Shown here one piece after another: positions 49,990 through 58,278 of a DNA stretch of 64,000 nt; the first letter of the stretch is position 1; every line of letters starts with the position of its first letter. A program made the translations under genes and the position numbers. The stretch comes from TK10-74A sp965263065. GTDB lineage: Bacteria > Chloroflexota > Dehalococcoidia > Bin125. The DNA lies in the NCBI GenBank assembly GCA_965263065.1, contig CBDHGH010000003.1, forward strand, positions 1,860,001-1,924,000, written 5' to 3'. Below the pieces are notes generated by a model. That model did no database searches. It had not been told where the DNA came from and saw only the letters and a program-made list of their open reading frames with translations.

Positions 49990-50853
49990 CTAGCGGCCGG
50001 TGAACTCGGGAGCGCGCTTCTCCAGGAAGGAGTCGCGCGACTCTTTCACGTCGTGCGGGGCGCGGTTGGCGAAGTTGAGGCCGGCGGTTTCGTAGATCAG
50101 GGCGTCATGGAGGTTGAGCTGCAGGTTCTTCTGCAGGACGCGCTTGGCGGAGCGCACGGCGACGGGGGGCCAGACGGCGATCTGGTTGGCCAGCTCCAGG
50201 GCGGCGGGCAGGAGCGCGTCGGCGGCGACGAGGCGGTCGAGCAGGCCGATGGCGTGGGCCTCCGGGGCATCGACGGCGCGGCTGGTGAAGATGAGGTCGG
50301 CGGCGCGGGAGTAGCCGACGATGCGGGGGAGGAAGAAGGACATGCCGGAGTCGGGCGAGAGGGAGCGCTCGATGAAGACGGTCTTGAAGCGGGCGTTCTC
50401 CGAGCCGATGCGCATGTCGCAGGCGAGGGCGAGGCTCATGCCGGCGCCGACGGCGACGCCGTTGACGGCGGCGATGGTGGGCTTGGTGAGGTCGTAGAAG
50501 GCCTTGGCCTGGCGGCCGACCCAGCCGAACTCGTCGAGGCGCTCGTTCTGGGGCGGGACGTCGTCCGGGCCGGCTTGCCGTCGAAGCCGCGCGAACTCGT
50601 CGAGGCGCTCGTTCTGGGGCGCGTCGCGCTTTTGAGCGGCGCCGCCGGCGGTTTGGTCGGAGCCGGAGCAGAAGCCGCGGCCGGCGCCGGTGACGACCAT
50701 GACGCGCAGGTCGTCGTCGGCGTCGACTTCGGCGCAGGCGGCGCGCGTCTCGTCTTGGAGATCGAAGTTGAGGGCGTTGAGCTTCTCGGGGCGGTTGAGG
50801 GTGACGACGGCCACGGGGCCGTGACGGTCGAAGGACAGGTGTTGGTAGCTCAC
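49990..50853 (-). CDS. Enoyl-CoA hydratase/isomerase family protein with internal 22-residue duplication
   Basis: The 287-residue crotonase-fold product has VVTGAGRGFCSGSDQ and AVNGVAVGAGMSLALACDMR as oxyanion-hole segments and ends FLEKRAPEFTGR. Between them PQNERLDEF occurs twice, 22 residues apart (66 bp; about 30 bp identical), lengthening the variable substrate-entry loop. The frame stays open, so the protein is probably functional. GTG 50853 follows GGGAGG. It lies 30 bp upstream of the CoA-transferase gene in the same direction, so they are likely one operon. Confidence 0.9.
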   Translation of the reverse strand: MSYQHLSFDRHGPVAVVTLNRPEKLNALNFDLQDETRAACAEVDADDDLRVMVVTGAGRGFCSGSDQTAGGAAQKRDAPQNERLDEFARLRRQAGPDDVPPQNERLDEFGWVGRQAKAFYDLTKPTIAAVNGVAVGAGMSLALACDMRIGSENARFKTVFIERSLSPDSGMSFFLPRIVGYSRAADLIFTSRAVDAPEAHAIGLLDRLVAADALLPAALELANQIAVWPPVAVRSAKRVLQKNLQLNLHDALIYETAGLNFANRAPHDVKESRDSFLEKRAPEFTGR

Positions 50854-50967
50854 GTGGAGGTCACCTCCCGCATCTCTGGCGGCGCGGCGCTGGGGAGCGC
50901 CCCGGGATGATACGGGCCGCTGCGGCTTGGAGCCACTACGCTCACGGACGCGCCGGAGGAGGCGAAC

Positions 50968-51765
50968 ATGACCGCATTCGGAGAGTTCCCGGAGATCGGG
51001 GGGGAGCTGGACGGGCCGATCGCGCTGGTGGAGGTGCAGCGCCCGCCGCACAACTTCTTCAGTCTGGAGATGATCGCGTCGCTGGCGGACGCCTACGAGG
51101 CGCTGGACCGGGAGACGGACACCCGGGTGATCGTGCTGGCGTCGGAGGGGCGGTCGTTCTGCGCGGGGGCGCAGCTGGGCGGGCCGGCGGAGGAGGGCGA
51201 GCCGCCGCCGCCGGGCGGGAAGCGGGGCCGCCGCCACCTCTACTACGAGGCGGTGCGCCTGTACGACACGGAGCTGCCGGTGGTGGCGGCGGTGCAGGGG
51301 GCGGCGATCGGGGGCGGGCTGGGCCTGGCGCTGTCGGCGGACTTCCGGGTGGCGGCGCCGGCGGCGCGCTTCGCGGCGAATTTCGCGCGGCTGGGCTTTC
51401 ACCACGGGTTTGGGCTGACGGTGTCGCTACCGGCGATCGTGGGGCAGCAGAACGCGTTGCGGATGCTGTACACGGGGGTGCGGGTGAAGGGGGAGGAGGC
51501 GCACGCGATGGGGATGGTGGACGAGCTGGTCCCGCTGGACGACTTGCGCCCGCGGGCGATGGAGTTCGCGGCGGAGATTGCGGCGTCGGCGCCGCTGGCG
51601 GTGCGGTCGATCCGGCGGACGATGCGGCAGGGGCTGGCGGCGCGGATCCGGGAGGCCACGGACCACGAGCAGGTGGCGCAGGACTGGCTGCGGCGGACCC
51701 AGGACTTCGGCGAGGGGGTGCGGGCGACGAACGAGCGTCGGGTGGGGGAGTGCCAAGGGAGGTAG
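50968..51765 (+). CDS. Enoyl-CoA hydratase/isomerase family protein
   Basis: The 265-residue crotonase-fold product has VLASEGRSFCAGAQLGG and AVQGAAIGGGLGLALSADFR at the two oxyanion-hole positions. The 140-160 segment FARLGFHHGFGLTVSLPAIVG lacks the second catalytic Glu. It ends SAPLAVRSIRRTMRQGL and a short tail. GGAGG precedes the ATG. It is divergent from the neighbouring hydratase with about 115 bp between them. GC content at third positions is extreme here. Confidence 0.91.
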   Translation: MTAFGEFPEIGGELDGPIALVEVQRPPHNFFSLEMIASLADAYEALDRETDTRVIVLASEGRSFCAGAQLGGPAEEGEPPPPGGKRGRRHLYYEAVRLYDTELPVVAAVQGAAIGGGLGLALSADFRVAAPAARFAANFARLGFHHGFGLTVSLPAIVGQQNALRMLYTGVRVKGEEAHAMGMVDELVPLDDLRPRAMEFAAEIAASAPLAVRSIRRTMRQGLAARIREATDHEQVAQDWLRRTQDFGEGVRATNERRVGECQGR

Positions 51766-51830
51766 GGGGCTGGGGGGACACCCCCCGCGCCCCGCGGCCG
51801 GCCCCCCGCGATGGGGGCCCACCCCACCGC

Positions 51831-51972
51831 TCAGCGCTCGCCGACCTCTTGCTCCAGGGCCTGGCCGCGCAGCCAGCGGGCGAGGTTCGCGGTGAACATC
51901 GCGAAGGCGCGCCCCTCGTTGCCTTGGGACGCGGCCGAGTTGTGGGGTGACACGATCACGTGCTCCATCGCC
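51831..51972 (-). pseudogene. D-2-hydroxyacid dehydrogenase C-terminal fragment
   Basis: The minus-strand frame to the stop at 51831 reads MEHVIVSPHNSAASQGNEGR and AFAMFTANLARWLRGQ. SPHNSAASQG is the C-terminal catalytic-His segment of D-isomer-specific 2-hydroxyacid dehydrogenases. It begins exactly at the edge of inverted-repeat copy B, which therefore cut the gene. Confidence 0.75.
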
Positions 51973-52021
51973 CTGAGGTCGACGACGACTGATCCGGTCA
52001 GCGGCAGCGCGGACGTCGCCC

Positions 52022-52747
52022 CTAGGCGTCCGCGGGTGGATGCAGCCCGTAGAGATCCCTCATGCGGCTGCCGATCAGTTGCATGCGCAGGTCATCATCC
52101 AGCGCGGGAAGGAAGGAGCGGTTGAGCGACTCCTTGAGGACGCCGAGGAAGCCGTGACGGGTGCGGCCGATCTCGGCGAGGCGCTCCGCCAGCGCGCTGA
52201 CCTCTTCCGCGAGCGCGCCCGGCGCCGCGACTTTCGTGATCAGGCCCAGGTCCGCGGCTTCCTGCGCCGAGGTAAAGCCGTCGTCGAGGATCAGCCGCCA
52301 GGCGTGCTTCAGCCCCACGTACTTGGGCAGGAAGGCCGTTGCGGTGATCACCAGTTTTAATTGGGAGTCGGGGTCGGCGATCGCGAAGTCGGAGGCGAGC
52401 ATGAGGTCGAAGCCGGACCCCATGCAGTAGCCGTGCACCTCGGCGATCACGGGTTGCGGGATACGCCGCAACAGGGTTTGCAGCTGGTGGTAGGGATACC
52501 GTCCCTGATTGAACGGCGCGCTGTGCGGGGCGGACATGGTGCGCTCGTCCGTCCTGTCGTCGCCCGAGCTGAACGACTTCCCAGTGCCGCCCAGGATCAG
52601 CACCTGGACAGTCGGGTCGCGACCCACGCGCGTCACGACATCGATCATCGCGTCGCCGACCTCCGTGTTGATCGCGTTGTGCCGTTCCGGCCGATTGATC
52701 GTGAGCCGCGTGATCGGCCCGTCCTCGATGATGAGTGCCTTGGTCAC
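52022..52747 (-). CDS. Enoyl-CoA hydratase/isomerase family protein (copy B of a duplicated gene)
   Basis: Same 241-residue product as the gene at 30736, with scattered substitutions (Tyr for Phe near residue 85, Gly for Gln near the C-terminus). The GTG start and its GGAGG are inside the repeat, so copy B can be expressed if a promoter lies within the block. See copy A for the active-site segments. Confidence 0.9.
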   Translation of the reverse strand: MTKALIIEDGPITRLTINRPERHNAINTEVGDAMIDVVTRVGRDPTVQVLILGGTGKSFSSGDDRTDERTMSAPHSAPFNQGRYPYHQLQTLLRRIPQPVIAEVHGYCMGSGFDLMLASDFAIADPDSQLKLVITATAFLPKYVGLKHAWRLILDDGFTSAQEAADLGLITKVAAPGALAEEVSALAERLAEIGRTRHGFLGVLKESLNRSFLPALDDDLRMQLIGSRMRDLYGLHPPADA

Positions 52748-52809
52748 GGCGGACCTCCGTTTGCGTGCGCCGCGCGTGGATTCCCACGCGCCCGCATCGC
52801 GCATCCTAT

Positions 52810-53436
52810 CCCCATCTGCTCGAAGACACTGCTCTGCGGGAACACCGGGCTGACCACCGCGATCACCGCGATCGCCATCGCGATCGAACCGCAGGCGAGC
52901 GCGAGCGGCACGCCGGCCGCGAGGACGGCAGCGAAGGCAAGGATCAGGATGGCGAAGGTGATCGGCAGGTGGATCAGGCTGGCGCGGGCGAGGTCCTCGT
53001 TGTCGATCGCGGTCAATTGCTGAGTGAGCGACGCCACGCCGCCGATCAGGACCTCGAAGCCACCCCGCCCGTTCACCTCCGCGCCCAGATCGGTGACGAC
53101 GAGGATGTGGTCGACCTTGTCCACGCCGTCGACGGCCGTCGCGTCGATCTGGACCAGCGCGAACGTCACGTCCCCGCCGGTCGCGTTCGCCGCGACGAAC
53201 GGCGACGCCTCGCGCGCGAGTCCGAGGTCGTCGTGGGTGGTGGTCTCCCGCACGATGCGCGTGCTGTTGGTCACGGCGGCGCCGCCGATCGTCACGCGCT
53301 CCGCGATGCGCAGCGCGGCGAGCTCGTCCATCAGGCCCTCGACGACCTGGCGGGATGCGGGGTCTGTCACCCGCAGCGCGGGGTGGGAGAAGAAGACGAT
53401 CTCCTGGGCCGTGCCTTCCACCTCGCCTTCGTCGAC
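52810..53436 (-). pseudogene. MMPL/RND transporter fragment, copy B (both ends lost)
   Basis: Corresponds to 30047-30675. The frame starts abruptly at VDEGEVEGTAQEIVFFSHPA and ends at SVFEQM as in copy A, but the original start codon and first membrane helix are outside the repeat. It is therefore a doubly truncated remnant. Confidence 0.8.
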
Positions 53437-53464
53437 GCCGCCCACCGCCGAGCGCACCGCGGAC

Positions 53465-53758
53465 GTTTTGGACGCCCGGGACGCGCTCCGCGCTCGATCA
53501 GCCGCGGATCGATGAGAGCCGCGACGTGGGCGCGTTCGCCGTCTTCGACCCGGAGGTCGACGGGGAGCGGCTGCAGTTCACGCCGATCCGGACGACCCGC
53601 GGATGTTCCGCGACCGGCGCAGCGGGTCGGTCTGGAACATCTTCGGCCAGGCGCTGAGCGGCCCCTTGGCGGGGACCCGGCTCACGCCGATCGCGCACGG
53701 CACGCATCTCTGGTTCGCGTGGACAGCGTTCGAACCGGACACCGCGATCCGGGAATAG
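53465..53758 (+). pseudogene. DUF3179 C-terminal fragment, copy A of the direct repeat
   Basis: The sequence from 53465 (gttttggacgcccggg) encodes FWTPGTRSALDQPRIDESRD and VGAFAVFDPEVDGERLQFTP, the last third of a DUF3179 domain. A frameshift shared with copy B follows near 53585. The upstream three quarters of the gene are missing; copy A begins in debris next to the inverted repeat. Confidence 0.8.
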
Positions 53759-56150
53759 GCACGCAGCAGACCGCGCCCGGGACGCAACGGCGAGCCGCCG
53801 CCGCACGGCGGCGGCTCCGCGACGCCTACACAGACGCTGCTAGACGGCCTTCAACTTCTGCGCCGCGTAGAGATGGTTCCAGTTCCGCCCCTGCACCGCG
53901 CCGGCGGGCCAGCGGATATCCGAGCGGGTGAGCGCCGCCTTCTGCAGGGTGACCACGTAGCCGTGGTAGTGGCCCTTGGCATGATCGAGGAACAACTGGG
54001 TGATTATCTCACCCCGCTTCTGCGGGTCCAACTCCCTGGATTGGGCCCGTGCGAGCGCCACAATCTCCTCATACGCGGGGTCGTCGCTCGGCGTCGAGAT
54101 CCCGTAGACCCCCTCCGGCAGGATGCAACAGTTGAGCACCGACTGCACGTCGGGATGGAAGGCGCTGGAGAAAGACCAGATCCCGGGCGCGTTGGGCCGC
54201 TGGCGCGCGCCCGCATTGGAGAAGTACTCCGCGGCGGTGTACTCCTTGATCGTCAGCCGGATGCCGATCGCGGCGAGGTCCTGCTGCACCACGAGCGACA
54301 GCTCTGCCTTGAGGTTCCAGACGCCGACGACGGTGTGGAGCGTGGTGTCGAAGCCGTCGGCGTAGCCTGCCTCGGCCATCAGCGCCCGTGCCCGCTCGGG
54401 ATCGTAGGGGAAATTCAGGCCCGCCGCCGCGATCTGATCCTCCGAGGGATGACCGAAGGAAGAGCGGGGCGTGAACAGGGGCTGCTCCTCCGTGCCCGTC
54501 AGCAGGTTGTCAATGATGTCCTGGCGGTTGATCGCAATGTTGATCGCCTCCCGGACCCGAATGTCCAGGAACGGGTTGGGGGAGCCGTCTTCCATCACGG
54601 GGTTGTTCAGGTTCGGATAGAGCAGCTCGGCGCGGGCGCCCTCGTAGTGGATGTCATACGCGGGGTCGTCAATGAACCCCTCCACGTCCTTGGTCGCCAA
54701 GCCGTAGAGCAGGTCGAGTTCCCCTGCCTCGAGCCCGGCGATTTGCGACAGCACCTCCGGCCGCACCTCCACGCGAAGGTCCTTATTGAAGGGCACGTGC
54801 CTCACGTTGATCGGGTGGTCCAGCGGGTTGAGGTGGTCGTCGTGGCGGGTGAAGACGAAGTCCGTGTCTTCCCCGTGGCTCCCGAAGCGGTAGGGGCCGG
54901 TCCCCATCGGCTCCTGGTCCATCACCGCGTCCCCCACACGCTCCGTATAGGCCTTGGAGACGATCGCCAGTGACTGCGCGCCCTCCGGCAAGATCACCCC
55001 AATAAAGGTGGCATTCGGCTCGTGCAGCTCCACGACCCAGGTACGCGCATCTTGGGCCTCGCTGCGGGCCCAGAGCTGCGAGCCGTATTGCTCGCGCGCG
55101 CTGGTCCAGCCGGCTGGGTGATCGCTCGTCTCGCCGCCTTGGTGGTACTCGGCGATGTTGCCCGCACGCTCGTAGGTGAAGACCATATCCTCCGCCGAGA
55201 GGATCGATCCGTCGTGGAAGGGGGCAGGCCGGACGTCGGCCACCATCGTCAGGTCGTCCACGAACTCGGCCGCGACCATGTGAGGGATCACCGCGTTCGT
55301 GTCGGGGTCGGTCTCGACCGCGCTGTCGAAGACGTTGCCGTGGGAGATGTAGTTGAGGTGGCTGCCCGTGCGGACCTGGTCGAGCCCGCCATTGTCGGAG
55401 GGGACCGCGGTCGTGATCGTCGCGTCCAGGTCGATGTCGGCGAAGGCCGCCACCGCCTGCTCCTCCTCCTCCGCCGCCATAGCCGCGCTCTCGGCGGCCT
55501 CGCGGGCGGCGTCGGCGGCCTCTTGGGCCGCCGCGACGGCCGCCGCGGCGGTCTCGGCCGCGGCTTCGGCGGTCTCCTGGGCCGTGGCGGCGGCCTGCCC
55601 GGCGGCGGCGGCGGCCTGCCCGGCGGCGGCGGACGCCTCCCCGGCGGCCGCCGCGGCGGCGGCAGCGGCCTCGGCGGCGTTGTCGATGGCGGCCTGGGCG
55701 GCCGCCGCGGTGGCCGTGCCGGCTTCGACGGCCGCGGCGACATCGCGGGCGGCCTGGGCGGCGGCCTCGGCGGCCTCGGCGGCGGCGTCCGCGACGGCCG
55801 CGGCAGCGGCGTCGCCGGCAGCGCCAGCGGCGTCGGCGGCCTGGGCGGCCGCGGCGGCCGCGGCTTCCGCGGCGGCGGCCGCGTTGGCGGCGTCTTCCGA
55901 CTCGGCCGCCTCGGCGGCCAAGGCGGCGGCGGCATCGGCGGCGCTGGCCGCCTGCGAGGCGGCGGCGGAGGCCTCGCCGGCGGCGTCTGCCGCGTCGGCC
56001 GCAGCGGCGGAGGCCTCGCCTGCGGCATCTGCCGCCTCGGCCGCGACGGCGGCGGCGGCGGCGGATTCGGCGGCGCGCGCATCCCCGGCGGCGACCGCCG
56101 CGGCCGCGGCCTCTTCCGCGGCCGCGGCGGCCCGTTCGGCAGCCGCGGCC
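53465..56150. repeat. Large direct repeat, copy A (DUF3179 tail plus solute-binding protein)
   Basis: Offset 4,520 bp from copy B at 57985-60384. The 5' ~370 bp are almost identical between the copies. Through the binding-protein gene the copies differ by many substitutions and small indels (B lacks five codons near residue 765 of A, and its Ala-rich linker is shorter). Confidence 0.88.
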
Positions 56151-56293
56151 CCGGCGTCAGGCTCGTCGTCGTCGCCGCAGCCGACCAGGGCCAGCCCGGC
56201 GGCCCCAACGCCCGCTTTGGCGCTGGCTCCCAACATGGTGCGGCGTGAGATCTTCCGCTGTCGCAGGGTCGTCCAATAGTTCCGGCGGCTCAT
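53840..56293 (-). CDS. Family 5 extracellular solute-binding lipoprotein (peptide/nickel type) with long Ala-rich linker
   Basis: The 817-residue product starts with a Tat-like signal (RKISRRTMLGASAKAGVGAA) and lipobox LVGC, so it should be a lipid-anchored receptor. Residues about 50-290 are an almost uninterrupted Ala-rich helix-former with regularly spaced Glu/Asp (AEAADAAGEASAAAADAADA and similar). A complete family 5 domain follows (about 300-817: MVFTYERAGNIAEYHQGG, SKAYTERVGDAVMDQEPMGT, NIAINRQDIIDNLLTGTE). It delivers substrate to a Dpp-type permease. ATG 56293 has AGAAGGGA upstream. The nearest permease genes lie 4 kb away next to a truncated copy. Confidence 0.92.
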   Translation of the reverse strand: MSRRNYWTTLRQRKISRRTMLGASAKAGVGAAGLALVGCGDDDEPDAGAAAAERAAAAAEEAAAAAVAAGDARAAESAAAAAVAAEAADAAGEASAAAADAADAAGEASAAASQAASAADAAAALAAEAAESEDAANAAAAAEAAAAAAAQAADAAGAAGDAAAAAVADAAAEAAEAAAQAARDVAAAVEAGTATAAAAQAAIDNAAEAAAAAAAAAGEASAAAGQAAAAAGQAAATAQETAEAAAETAAAAVAAAQEAADAAREAAESAAMAAEEEEQAVAAFADIDLDATITTAVPSDNGGLDQVRTGSHLNYISHGNVFDSAVETDPDTNAVIPHMVAAEFVDDLTMVADVRPAPFHDGSILSAEDMVFTYERAGNIAEYHQGGETSDHPAGWTSAREQYGSQLWARSEAQDARTWVVELHEPNATFIGVILPEGAQSLAIVSKAYTERVGDAVMDQEPMGTGPYRFGSHGEDTDFVFTRHDDHLNPLDHPINVRHVPFNKDLRVEVRPEVLSQIAGLEAGELDLLYGLATKDVEGFIDDPAYDIHYEGARAELLYPNLNNPVMEDGSPNPFLDIRVREAINIAINRQDIIDNLLTGTEEQPLFTPRSSFGHPSEDQIAAAGLNFPYDPERARALMAEAGYADGFDTTLHTVVGVWNLKAELSLVVQQDLAAIGIRLTIKEYTAAEYFSNAGARQRPNAPGIWSFSSAFHPDVQSVLNCCILPEGVYGISTPSDDPAYEEIVALARAQSRELDPQKRGEIITQLFLDHAKGHYHGYVVTLQKAALTRSDIRWPAGAVQGRNWNHLYAAQKLKAV

Positions 56294-56593
56294 CACATGT
56301 TCCCTTCTGGTCCCCGGCTGTCCCGTTGTGGGATCGCTCGGTGCGTGAGCACGCACAGTATGGCACATTATAAGCGTGTACCCCCTCCCCCGTTATGTCA
56401 AATAGGAAGGAAATTATGGGGTTATCCACCGAATTTTTCGGCTTCAGGCGCTGTTGGAACCCCCCCCCTGTGTCACTCGTGGGGTTCCGGCGTGCGATCG
56501 CGCGGGGTCCGCCGCGCGCGCATCGTCGGCGCGCGGCTGGGCGTCGCCCCCGGCGACACAATCAAGAACGATGCAGACGGGGCTGCGGCCGGC
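56294..56593. other. Intergenic region with putative promoter for the solute-binding protein
   Basis: 300 bp. On the minus strand a perfect TATAAT (56372-56367) and a perfect TTGACA (56401-56396) are present, but 23 bp apart instead of 17, so they may not act together. The stretch 56395-56450 is the most AT-rich of this part and contains one DnaA-box-like gttatccacc. No gene is evident. Confidence 0.5.
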
Positions 56594-57490
56594 ATGATCG
56601 TCGCGGCGGAGCGCGATAGACTGCGCGCCGAGATGACGACCACAGACGCCGCGCTGCCCAGTTTCGGACTCGCCGACGGATCGGCCCAGCGCCGCTTCCC
56701 CACCGGGCGCAGCACGCTGCTGTGCTTCGTCAAGGAGGACTGCCCGACCTGCCGGCTGTCGATGCCGCTGATCCGGGAGATGCAGGAGCGCTACGGGGAG
56801 GCCGTCGATGTCTGGGCCGTGGGCCAGGACGCGGCGGGCAACGCCTTGCTGATGGACGAGTACGGGCTGCCCGGCCCCATGCTCGACGACTCCGGGCTGG
56901 GGGTCTCCTACGCCTTCGCCATCGACACGGTGCCGACGCTGATCCTGACCGACGGCGATGGGCGCGAGCGACGGCGCTTCCACGGCTTCGGCCGCGACGA
57001 CTTCCGCGACATGACGACGGAGTTGTCGCGGCTGAGCGGCCTGGGCGGCGCGGCGGTCGATTGGGACAGCTACCCGGTGTCGATGCCGGGCTGCGGCTCG
57101 AAGTCGATGGAGCCGGGCATCTACGAGCGGCTCCAGGCGGAGGCGGAGGGCTCGCCGATCCGCGCGCGCCGCATCGAGGTCGGCGCCCAGGAGGACGTCT
57201 ACGAGTTGCTCTACGAGCAGGGCGTGACCGACGGCCTGCCGGTGCTGCCGCCCACGCCCGAGCGCGTCGTGCGGATGCTGGAGACCACCGACCGTGACCC
57301 GCAGGAGGAGATCGCGGTGCTGCCGCCCAATCTCGCGCCGGTGACGATCGAGAAGGTGGCGATCAACGCGGTGCTGGCGGGCTGCAAGCCGGAGTATTTC
57401 CCCGTCGTGCTGGCAGCGACGGAGGCCGTCGCCGACGAGCGCTTTAACGTGCACGGGGCGATGGCGACGACGATGGGCGGCGCGCCGGTG
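56594..57490 (+). CDS. Thioredoxin-fold protein fused to a DGLPV-type domain, joined to a DUF3179 remnant
   Basis: The frame (about 300 residues up to the junction) has a redoxin domain with CFVKEDCPTCRLSMPLIREM (CxxC) and DTVPTLILTDGDG (cis-Pro), then MPGCGSKSMEPGIYERL, and a second domain EQGVTDGLPVLPPTPERVVR, ETTDRDPQEEIAVLPPN and VAINAVLAGCKPEYFPVVLA. The second domain resembles UGSC-type (seleno)protein domains of Chloroflexota and other environmental bacteria. From MTYCPLCNTAIAF (57497 on) the sequence is DUF3179, probably a foreign 3' end. ATG 56633 is an alternative start. Confidence 0.65.
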
Positions 57491-58278
57491 CTCATGACGT
57501 ACTGCCCCCTGTGCAACACCGCCATTGCGTTCGAGCGGCAAGTCGGGGAGCGGACGCCCTCTTCCGCGGGTCCGGCATCCTCCGCAACAGCGATTTGGTG
57601 ATGTTACGACCGGGAGACGGAGTCGCTCTGGCAGCAGATGGGCGGCAAGGCGCTGGTCGGCGACATGGTGGGCGCGACGCTGACGCCGCTGCCCGCCCCG
57701 ATCGTCTCGTTCGGCCAGCTACGCGATGCGTTCCCCGCGCTGGTGCTGTCGCGGGACACGGGCGCGCCCATCGCCTACGGGGGGACGAAGTGCACGACCT
57801 ACGGCGCCGTGGACGACCGCGGCGACTACCGCCGCCTGTTCGAAGGCGAGGTGGACCAGCGGCTGCAGTTCGCGGCGCGGGTCGTGGGGGTGCGCATCGC
57901 CGGGGAGGCGGTCGCCTATCCGTTGCCGCTGCTGATGGAGCGTCGGGTGGTGGCGGACGTCGTGGGAGGGCAGCCCATCGTCGTGTTTTGGACGCCCGGG
58001 ACGCGCTCCGCGCTCGATCAGCCGCGGATCGATGAGAGCCGCGACGTGGGCGCGTTCGCCGTCTTCGACCCGGAGGTCGACGGGGAGCGGCTGCAGTTCA
58101 CGCCGATCCGGACGACCCGCGGATGTTCCGCGACCGGCGCAGCGGGTCGGTCTGGAACATCTTCGGCCAGGCGCTGAGCGGCCCCTTGGCGGGGACCCGG
58201 CTCACGCCGATCGCGCACGGCACGCATCTCTGGTTCGCGTGGGCAGCGTTCCAACCGGACACCGCGATCCGGGAATAG
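57491..58278 (+). pseudogene. DUF3179 protein, N-terminally replaced and multiply frameshifted
   Basis: The pieces are MTYCPLCNTAIAFERQVGE, then GSGILRNSDLVM one frame over, then SLWQQMGGKALVGDMVGATL with PIAYGGTKCTTYGAVDDRGD, then after another shift near 58105 SVWNIFGQALSGPLAGTRLT with THLWFAWAAFQPDTAIRE and a stop at 58278. Together they form a nearly whole DUF3179 domain with its CPLC motif. At least three frameshifts make it non-functional. The last 290 bp are repeated at 53465-53758. Confidence 0.82.

Larger units (their letters stand above)
51973..53436 (-). repeat. 1,464-bp inverted repeat, copy B
   Basis: Reverse complement of 30047-31510 with the same length. Its left edge cuts a hydroxyacid dehydrogenase gene and its right edge lies 28 bp before the DUF3179 direct repeat. 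In B both flanking genes of the block (MMPL and CaiB) end exactly at the boundaries, so B looks like the derived copy. Confidence 0.92.

Noticed and set aside
47461..50910. A 1,149-codon plus-strand open frame antisense to the CoA-transferase and enoyl-CoA hydratase genes
   Set aside because: Arg/Gly/Val-rich low-complexity translation without motifs; it mirrors two well-supported genes on the other strand and is an effect of high GC third positions.
55022..56248. Gly-rich and Ala/Ser-rich long frames opposite the Ala-rich linker of the solute-binding protein
   Set aside because: They arise from reading GCC/GGC codon runs in other frames. The minus-strand frame has signal peptide, lipobox and binding domain.
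56395..56450. Replication origin suggested by an AT-rich stretch with a DnaA-box-like site
   Set aside because: Only one imperfect box and no origin-associated genes (dnaA, dnaN, parA/B) nearby.
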